Notes under the pieces: model-generated
The model's input: the letters and a program-made list of their open reading frames with translations, nothing else
The model's database searches: none
Told to the model about the DNA's origin: nothing
IMG/VR virus record: IMGVR_UViG_3300045923_000005
Span: 1-51,763 of that record
Length of the DNA: 51,763 nt
From: a virus
Strand: one strand, 5' to 3'
Position numbers and translations under genes: made by a program
Shown here: positions 46,314 to 51,763 of the stretch, piece after piece
Layout of the letters: every line of letters begins with the position of its first letter
How positions within the stretch are numbered: position 1 is the first letter of the stretch

Positions 46314-46895
46314 TTAGTCCCACAAGTTGCTGTAATACTTACCAAACAACCGGAAACCATTCTTCATACGGTTCCAGTGCTTGTCCCTTCCAATGCGGTC
46401 GATCTTGTAGGTGTCGTTTGGACCTTTGACCATGCGCCAGCTTACGGCACCCTCTGGTTCTTTACGTTTGTCTGATAATTTGACCGGCTTACCGATCTCC
46501 TTACCATCCTTGTCCATAGGAATAAACCTATGATCACTCTTACCGGAAGAAAACTCCATCTCCCAGTCAGTGTTGACTTGACTGAATGCCCAGATCATTT
46601 CGTCCAGGATCCAATTCCATCGTTCGAAGAACTTAGGATCAGTCTCACCCTTCTCTTTGTAGATCTCTACCTGTTTGGGTGTTGGGCGGAGGTTCTTTGG
46701 TGAGTCCTCGACGTCCGTATCTGGCGCACCATGGGTCGTCTTCTTCAGCTGCTTGAGCATAGGAACTATGATCATGGCGAGCGTAGAATCCATTGACCAG
46801 GTGTCCCATTTATCAATGCGGACGCTGATCTTGCGCTTCAATTGTGTCTTGGTGCGCTTGTTGTAGTTCCGGTATGGTCCAATAATTACACGCAT
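46314..46895 (-). CDS. conserved T4-like protein of unknown function (193 aa)
   Basis: MRVIIGPYRNYNKRTKTQLK begins a protein with WDTWSMDSTLAMIIVPMLKQ and FFERWNWILDEMIWAFSQVN, a pattern I recall in a widespread unassigned protein of large T4-like phages. Basic and probably single-domain. Confidence 0.75.
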   Translation of the reverse strand: MRVIIGPYRNYNKRTKTQLKRKISVRIDKWDTWSMDSTLAMIIVPMLKQLKKTTHGAPDTDVEDSPKNLRPTPKQVEIYKEKGETDPKFFERWNWILDEMIWAFSQVNTDWEMEFSSGKSDHRFIPMDKDGKEIGKPVKLSDKRKEPEGAVSWRMVKGPNDTYKIDRIGRDKHWNRMKNGFRLFGKYYSNLWD

Positions 46896-47278
46896 AATAT
46901 ACTCTTACAATTATTGAAATGCCATCTAAACATAGCAGATTTACCACCCGATTTGTCACAGTTAGGACACGTGACTACCGGTTTGGGTCTACCTCTATTT
47001 GATGCGCCAATCTTAGCTCTAGTTTCTTTAGTTTGATGTTTTGGTCCATGAACCCAACCTTTTCGATTCATTGACCATTTTAATTTCGTTTCTTCTGTGA
47101 TTACTTGTTTTGCTCTGGCCTTTCTGATAAGTTCAAGTGATTCTGGAGTATGTTTCTTACCCTGAAATCCGTTGATCTTTCTATGATTCTGTGATGTGGG
47201 TTTAGAGTCATTAGAAGATACAACATCCATCTCTGGACGCCATTCCAAACCTAATGCCTCTGCTAATCCTCTACTCAC
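46886..47278 (-). CDS. NUMOD3-type remnant of a homing endonuclease
   Basis: 130 residues with two NUMOD3-like repeats (GKKHTPESLELIRKARAKQV and GPKHQTKETRAKIGASNRGR) and a CPNCDKSGGKSAMFRWHFNN zinc motif, the DNA-binding tail typical of GIY-YIG/HNH enzymes. The nuclease domain is missing, so this is either a decayed endonuclease or a regulator derived from one. Confidence 0.7.
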   Translation of the reverse strand: MSRGLAEALGLEWRPEMDVVSSNDSKPTSQNHRKINGFQGKKHTPESLELIRKARAKQVITEETKLKWSMNRKGWVHGPKHQTKETRAKIGASNRGRPKPVVTCPNCDKSGGKSAMFRWHFNNCKSILCV

Positions 47279-47760
47279 ATTTGGCCTGCTATCTTGTAAT
47301 GGTCATTTACACTGACCTTGGACTTGCGTGCAAGGTAATCTTCCCAGTATTCCCACTGACCAAATTCGTTGATAAAACCCCAATCACGTGAGGTCTTACC
47401 GCGTATAAACAATGTCCAGGTCTTTCCTGACTCGGGGATCTCTACCCAATGAGTCACATTACGACCGAACCGGATGCTACCTGGACCGCGCCAGACCTTC
47501 TTATCACCGGGTAGATGCTCCCAGTATCCACCCTTCAAAATCAGAGTAAAGTACCACCATGGATGTGTATGAAGAACAGGGTCGTCGCTTTGTATGAACT
47601 GATGGATCAGAACGTTGAAGGGAATATCTTTCCGTTCACGCTGAACCGAATCAGGGAACAACGCATAGTACCGAACCAAGTAAGGTTTCAATCCGTCACG
47701 ATCCATTATGATCGACTTACGTCCGGCTTTCTCGAGCCGATCCAACAACCACTGAAACAT
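47275..47760 (-). CDS. cupin-fold protein
   Basis: 161 residues from ATG 47760, which overlaps the TGA of the small upstream gene. VLHTHPWWYFTLILKGGYWE (first cupin motif) and GSIRFGRNVTHWVEIPESGK (second) with WTLFIRGKTSRDWGFI form the double-stranded beta-helix core. Could be an isomerase or a metal-binding enzyme; no catalytic detail. Confidence 0.75.
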   Translation of the reverse strand: MFQWLLDRLEKAGRKSIIMDRDGLKPYLVRYYALFPDSVQRERKDIPFNVLIHQFIQSDDPVLHTHPWWYFTLILKGGYWEHLPGDKKVWRGPGSIRFGRNVTHWVEIPESGKTWTLFIRGKTSRDWGFINEFGQWEYWEDYLARKSKVSVNDHYKIAGQM

Positions 47761-47915
47761 CAATCCTCCAGTAATACCTTCAACAACGCAATTTCGTCGA
47801 GCATGTGTTGCCACAAGTCAACGTCCCGGTCATTATCCTTCAGACAAACACCAAGCGCTCGCTCAGCTGTTCGTCGTAGATTCTCAACCGTTTCTTTCGC
47901 TGCTGGTAGATCCAT
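47760..47915 (-). CDS. small helical protein (51 aa)
   Basis: Reads MDLPAAKETVENLRRTAERA; overlaps both neighbours (TAATG before, TGATG after). Amphipathic helices, function unknown. Confidence 0.6.
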   Translation of the reverse strand: MDLPAAKETVENLRRTAERALGVCLKDNDRDVDLWQHMLDEIALLKVLLED

Positions 47916-48142
47916 TATTCCTTGACTATGCTGAAGTCTTCTCGCTTGGCAACAATGATGTGACCACGACGGTTCAACACTTGGATGTAGAACGTGTCTG
48001 GATCATTGTGCGGAATACCTATAACACGACCGGTCGTTCCCGCGCTCAACTCTGCTGTATAGGCTGCTGCGTGGAATGGAGAATTTGGATATTCTTTGGT
48101 CGCGTTCAGGGATACTAGACAACCCAACTTTACTTGGAACAT
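47915..48142 (-). CDS. small unknown protein, leaderless promoter
   Basis: 75 residues with a beta-rich, SH3-like look (AGTTGRVIGIPHNDPDTFYI). Its ATG is 6 nt after a TATAAT box, so the message should be leaderless or nearly so. Coupled to the next gene by TAATG. Confidence 0.7.
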   Translation of the reverse strand: MFQVKLGCLVSLNATKEYPNSPFHAAAYTAELSAGTTGRVIGIPHNDPDTFYIQVLNRRGHIIVAKREDFSIVKE

Positions 48143-48148
48143 GCTTCT

Positions 48149-48177
48149 ATTATACTCTGTTTTACTGTAAGAGTTTA
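48149..48177 (-). promoter_or_regulatory. sigma70-like promoter for the gene at 47915-48142
   Basis: TAAACT (48172-48177), CTTACAG within a 17-nt spacer and GAGTATAATAG (-10 at 48149-48154), 6 nt before the ATG. Confidence 0.75.
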
Positions 48178-48181
48178 GCCC

Positions 48182-49645
48182 TTAGAGGGAGCGGCATTCT
48201 TGGGTGTATTCTTCGTCTTTCTTGACGTAATCGGGCAACAGTTGCATTACCCGATGCTGTGTACAGATGGTATTCTTTAGATCCTTGAAGACCTGGAGAA
48301 GATTCTCATCACTCAATTGGCTGAGCTCGTCGGTGATGTCGAAGTAATGATCAACCAACTCAACAGCCTTGTGGATCGGGTTGTGGATCGCCCAAACCAA
48401 TTTCTTGTCTAGCTCTGGTTCAACAAAGGTAGCAATTGGAAAACCATTCTTGATCTCTAGTTTATCTAGCCGACCGTGATCACCGCAGTTGAAGATTTCC
48501 AACAGAATGTTGCTTGGGCCCACTTCACTGTTAGTAGTCAGCGAACTGAACGTAGAAGGAAGGACCGGCTTCGTAGCACTGTAGTGATACTGATCGCTGT
48601 GGATGACAACGAGAACTTCGTGGCGCGCGTATCCGGCATTAGCAAGCTTCTCCCAGGTGCGCCCAGTGCTGCTGATATCAACGAACAGACTAAACCGAGG
48701 AGCCTGAGTCTTGAGATAGAAGCTCGCACTCTCTGGATTCTCCAAGGCCACCTTCCGTGAGAATGGTAGATAGTAAGAATTGCGGAAGTAGGTGTTGAAG
48801 ATACGATACATCAATTGACAGTCGCGCCCAAGGAATGTAACTGGCTGTGTATTGAAAGTATTGAGTGAGACCTTGCGCTGAATCATCTCACATACAACGA
48901 ACAACCAGGGAAGGTTGAGTTGTGTGGCGATAGTCTGAGCAGCCGCGTAGACTGCCTGGTCGCTGCTCTGGGTGATCTCATGAATCAATCGACCCAATGT
49001 TGGCAACTTTCTGTCTTTCAGATACACTTCGATATCGGTGATCTTAGCGTGCCGGTTATAATGTATAGCCTTGAAACCATGTTGGACGGCGCGATTAAAA
49101 TCAGAAGTTGCATTATCACCGATGTGGTATTCCGGTTCGATACCAGCATCCTTCAGACCTTTCCAAAAAGCACCAGAAGCTTTGTCTCCACCAGACTGAT
49201 AGATCGTTACTTGCTTGGTAAGACCGCAGGCACGTACCATGGCGAGAATATATGGACCAGGGATGTACATATCAGATACAAGGATGTCGCCATCCTCTAC
49301 CTTATCCATGTTCTCTTTGATTGGATAAAGGTTGCGCGTCTCTAGGCCGATCTCATCTTCCATCAACCGCTGTGGAGTGGCTTTGATAGTATAGTTTGGG
49401 ATCTGGCCTTGCTCTTCCATGTGCTGGTAGATTTCAAGGAGGTCGCGCTGACCGTTGTCGGCAGCCTTACGGTTGCGGACAAAGTCGTCACCCATTTCCA
49501 TACATTCAAGGAGGGTATCGGTGGGCAGACGGCGCGCCACCAAAGTATCAAATACGTCAAAGCTGCGAATGTTCCTTCTCCCGATCAGTCCATACACGTT
49601 TGTTTGTGATGGAATCAATATACCACGTTCTACCTTTATGTACAC
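48182..49645 (-). CDS. HAD-superfamily hydrolase with C-terminal domain (487 aa)
   Basis: RSFDVFDTLVARR (Asp30, Asp33), GDILVSDMYIPGPYI and EYHIGDNATSDFNRAVQHGF are the HAD catalytic and motif IV sites, followed by a long C-terminal region reminiscent of sugar-nucleotide or polysaccharide-linked HAD proteins. The N-terminal start is uncertain because the HNH fragment at 49557 overlaps it; the HAD core begins near residue 27. Confidence 0.75.
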   Translation of the reverse strand: MYIKVERGILIPSQTNVYGLIGRRNIRSFDVFDTLVARRLPTDTLLECMEMGDDFVRNRKAADNGQRDLLEIYQHMEEQGQIPNYTIKATPQRLMEDEIGLETRNLYPIKENMDKVEDGDILVSDMYIPGPYILAMVRACGLTKQVTIYQSGGDKASGAFWKGLKDAGIEPEYHIGDNATSDFNRAVQHGFKAIHYNRHAKITDIEVYLKDRKLPTLGRLIHEITQSSDQAVYAAAQTIATQLNLPWLFVVCEMIQRKVSLNTFNTQPVTFLGRDCQLMYRIFNTYFRNSYYLPFSRKVALENPESASFYLKTQAPRFSLFVDISSTGRTWEKLANAGYARHEVLVVIHSDQYHYSATKPVLPSTFSSLTTNSEVGPSNILLEIFNCGDHGRLDKLEIKNGFPIATFVEPELDKKLVWAIHNPIHKAVELVDHYFDITDELSQLSDENLLQVFKDLKNTICTQHRVMQLLPDYVKKDEEYTQECRSL

Positions 49646-49652
49646 CCAACAT
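49557..49652 (-). pseudogene. HNH-type fragment overlapping the HAD gene
   Basis: The short frame from ATG 49652 encodes MLGVHKGRTWYIDSITNKRV, a motif typical of HNH homing proteins, but lacks a nuclease core. It overlaps the HAD gene's start and is probably a relic. Confidence 0.45.
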
Positions 49653-49678
49653 ATTAGGCTTGGGTTTGCCTCTTGTCC

Positions 49679-50083
49679 TTAAGGCTTTTTCTTGTTTCCG
49701 ATGCTGTACTTTGCTACCAACTGCCACTCGTTCTTGTTTTTGAAAGAGATGATTTTGATCTGGCTTAGAGGAGCCATCACCAATGCTGGTTCGGCGTTGA
49801 CACACTTCAATAGTTCCCATTGCTCAAGTAGCTTGGCGATGGTATTGCGGCGCTGGTAGTCGTTGTCTGTGATGCTTGAAGGCTTGCCGTCCAGAGCGAA
49901 GAGCTCTTTGAAGTGGACGATGGCATAATGCCCCTGCTTGTGGAGGATGTGAGCAGACTGATAGAGGATGTTCTCGTTCTTAGCAGCAACACCGATGCGA
50001 GTCAAAGACTCACGGATAATGTTGAAGCTGTCGGGTTTGGTAAGAGTTACTTCGACTCCTACACCCTTAAATACGTCACTCAT
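49679..50083 (-). CDS. regA: translational repressor RegA
   Basis: 134 residues from ATG 50083 (a GTG 3 codons upstream is less likely). The RegA fold motifs are visible: IRESLTRIGVAAKNENILYQ, SAHILHKQGHYAIVHFKELF, ALDGKPSSITDNDYQRRNTI and PLSQIKIISFKNKNEWQL. RegA binds the translation-start region of several early mRNAs in T4. Coupled to the gp62 gene. Confidence 0.92.
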   Translation of the reverse strand: MSDVFKGVGVEVTLTKPDSFNIIRESLTRIGVAAKNENILYQSAHILHKQGHYAIVHFKELFALDGKPSSITDNDYQRRNTIAKLLEQWELLKCVNAEPALVMAPLSQIKIISFKNKNEWQLVAKYSIGNKKKP

Positions 50084-50084
50084 G

Positions 50085-50567
50085 TTATACACCCACTGTA
50101 GTTTGTTCTCTAATGATCTTGAGTTGATCCTCAGTGAGTATATTTAGGGAAGTCTTAGCCTTGGCATCAGAGTAGCCGAAGTACAGTTTGACGGCTGCTA
50201 AGTCGTCCTCTTTGATTGGCTTGATCCATTTGGCCCAACCACGGCGCTTAGCCCGGATTCCATGATAATAGAAATCGTACTGCAACCGTTCATCCAACTG
50301 ATGAGCCATGTTCATCTCGTTGGATAGGTACAATGTATCATCGTGATAAGATAGCATACGATTCACTAGGAATGCGTTGTACTCTTTCTCACGTTCTAGG
50401 ATGTATTTCTTGCGCTCAAGAATAGACGGTAGGATGTCTTTGAAGACATCCAACTTGGTCATCTTCAAATCTACTTCTTCGTCTTGTAATTTTTGAGCGG
50501 CGACGATTTGGTCAAAACGCTCTTCATCGATCTTCTCATCGATGGCGTCTAGGAGGTTGTTCAACAT
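50085..50567 (-). CDS. clamp-loader small subunit (gp62)
   Basis: 160 residues, mostly helical, in the T4 order 44-62-regA. Contains DVFKDILPSILERKKYILER and RLQYDFYYHGIRAKRRGWAK with a basic C-terminus. gp62 is poorly conserved, so position and size carry most of the weight. Confidence 0.8.
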   Translation of the reverse strand: MLNNLLDAIDEKIDEERFDQIVAAQKLQDEEVDLKMTKLDVFKDILPSILERKKYILEREKEYNAFLVNRMLSYHDDTLYLSNEMNMAHQLDERLQYDFYYHGIRAKRRGWAKWIKPIKEDDLAAVKLYFGYSDAKAKTSLNILTEDQLKIIREQTTVGV

Positions 50568-50576
50568 AAGACCTCC

Positions 50577-50846
50577 TTATGAACGGAGTTTGGTATCGTA
50601 GATGATCAGTTCGATCTTCTCGCGGATAACGTTGATGCCGGCTTGACGGAGTGCCGTAGCTGTATCACGCAACTTGTCCTGCATCCGGATCAGATCGCGT
50701 TCATGTGTAGTCAAATAGAAATATGTGGCTTCACCCAGAGTAATATCTCTGGCGATCTGACTCGTCTTCCATCCTCTGTTCATCGCGATGAGCTCGCATG
50801 CCAAGGCATCTTTGATATCACAGGTAATGTGGCTTTCGTACAACAT
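50577..50846 (-). CDS. unknown protein between gp44 and gp62 (89 aa)
   Basis: MLYESHITCDIKDALACELI onward: helical with a TTHERDLIRMQDKLRDTATA segment. Separates the two clamp-loader genes, which are adjacent in T4. Starts 1 nt from the gp44 end. Family unknown. Confidence 0.65.
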   Translation of the reverse strand: MLYESHITCDIKDALACELIAMNRGWKTSQIARDITLGEATYFYLTTHERDLIRMQDKLRDTATALRQAGINVIREKIELIIYDTKLRS

Positions 50847-51763
50847 TACTTTACCTCACACTCTACCATCACTTCGACTAGGTAGGCCGCCAGGTTGATC
50901 TCCTGGTCTGCTACGAAGGATGATTGGTAGAGATACTTACCGGTAAGAACCACTAGAACTGGTAGAGTCTGTGGTGTGAATACTTCCGTCATCTTGTCGT
51001 ACAGATTGCGCATGATGACAGTTGAGTCATTATCTGAATTGAGACCAACCCATTTACGAATACCTTTGAAGTCCTTGGCTTTCAAGAAACCAATCAGTTC
51101 ATCCAACTTAACATCAGATACCTGTGCCAATATGCCGGTATCGATGGAACCGTTGATGCCGTAACGTTGAAGTTCGTTCAGGATACGACGATAGTCGGGG
51201 AAGAACTTCTGGATGAGCTCGGCTACTACTTTGCGATCAAATTCTACCTGCTCAAGTTCAAGGATCTCGGCTACTCGCTTGAAGAAGGCAATAGCCATCA
51301 GTTGCTTGTCTTTGCTCTGAAGCTTGAAGTCAATCACGGCACAGCGGCTGTGTAGAGGCTCGATCAGACGGTTGACGAAGTTACAAGTGAATACGAAAGA
51401 GCAGTTCTGAATGAACTCCTCGATGACGCCACGGAAGGCTGCCTGTACGAGAGGGTTTAGGTAGTCAGCCTCGTCAATGATGACGACTTTACGACCACCT
51501 GACAAGGAAACGCTAGAGGCATATCCCTTGACTTTGACACGCAGAGTTTCTATATTGCGCTCATCAGAACCGTTGATCAAAATGTAGTCGCATCCAATCT
51601 CGTCGCACATTGCGCGCGCCACGGTCGTCTTACCGGTACCAGGACCGCCGCAGAGGATCATGTTAGGGATCTCTTTGCGGTCAACGTATGACTGAAGTGA
51701 GCTCTTCAGTGCTTCAGGAATAATACAATCAGCAATTCGACGTGGGCGATATTTCTCGACCCA
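50846..51763 (-). CDS. clamp-loader large subunit (gp44), 5' end beyond window
   Basis: The frame continues past an internal ATG at 51661 to the window edge and reads WVEKYRPRRIADCIIPEALK upstream of it. The AAA+ core follows: ILCGGPGTGKTTVARA (Walker A), VVIIDEADYLN (Walker B) and SRCAVIDFK (sensor-type Arg region). It loads the sliding clamp with gp62. Only the first one or a few residues are missing. Confidence 0.92.
   Translation of the reverse strand, partial: WVEKYRPRRIADCIIPEALKSSLQSYVDRKEIPNMILCGGPGTGKTTVARAMCDEIGCDYILINGSDERNIETLRVKVKGYASSVSLSGGRKVVIIDEADYLNPLVQAAFRGVIEEFIQNCSFVFTCNFVNRLIEPLHSRCAVIDFKLQSKDKQLMAIAFFKRVAEILELEQVEFDRKVVAELIQKFFPDYRRILNELQRYGINGSIDTGILAQVSDVKLDELIGFLKAKDFKGIRKWVGLNSDNDSTVIMRNLYDKMTEVFTPQTLPVLVVLTGKYLYQSSFVADQEINLAAYLVEVMVECEVK

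Overview
The window is a segment of a large tailed-phage genome of the T4 superfamily that infects a Gram-negative host. The phage assignment rests on a recognisable T4-type replication core: gp44 and gp62 clamp-loader genes, regA, a family B DNA polymerase, a UvsX-type recombinase, a gp41-type helicase and a gp61-type primase. The host type is inferred from a lysis cassette with inner- and outer-membrane spanins and from several lipoprotein signal peptides. Nearly every gene lies on the minus strand, packed with ATGA, GTGA or TAATG overlaps. The clear exception is an HNH endonuclease gene on the plus strand at 6509-7036. Homing-type nucleases (HNH, GIY-YIG and fragments) are scattered throughout.

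Region 1 (1-2850) holds small unknown genes and a P-loop kinase. Several have a sigma70-like promoter whose -10 box ends 7 nt before the ATG, which predicts leaderless mRNAs. Region 2 (2864-13260) is an RNA-gene island. It has about 38 CCA-encoding tRNA genes covering all 20 amino acids, eroded tRNAs, tRNA-like elements with paired acceptors and CCA ends but non-canonical loops, a repeated pseudoknot motif and a tRNA with a UUA (ochre) anticodon. It also holds a compact RNA at 3832-4070 that fits bacterial RNase P RNA: P1, P2, P4 with a bulged U, the GAGGAA and ACAGAA conserved regions, P15 and a GAAA-capped P18. A PilZ-like protein, a secreted trypsin-like lipoprotein and HNH genes sit among the RNA genes. 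About 850 nt of hairpin-rich DNA without a convincing gene (13260-14110) lies between a strong promoter at 14122-14149 and the first tRNA.

Region 3 (14264-23811) covers nucleotide metabolism and small proteins: two MazG-like proteins, a B12-dependent class II ribonucleotide reductase, ThyX, a RuvC-like resolvase, the primase, a zincin protease and two exported proteins. Region 4 (24001-26377) is the lysis cassette: endolysin, holin-like protein, i-spanin, GIY-YIG, o-spanin and a coiled-coil membrane protein. Region 5 (26380-35335) has large His/Lys-rich proteins of likely virion or unknown role, two HAD/nucleotidyltransferase enzymes, an HNH gene with a strong terminator upstream, and a DUF6267/ligase-like protein. 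Region 6 (35552-41564) encodes helicase, GIY-YIG, UvsX and DNA polymerase. Region 7 (41561-49645) holds glycosyltransferases, a methyltransferase, a phosphoesterase, dCMP deaminase, a cupin and a HAD enzyme. Region 8 (49679-51763) is regA, gp62, an unknown gene and gp44, which runs off the window.

The most notable feature is the pairing of an RNase P-like RNA with a tRNA set for all 20 amino acids. It suggests that this phage supplies both tRNA precursors and the ribozyme that matures their 5' ends. All assignments come from reading the sequence; no database or folding program was run.
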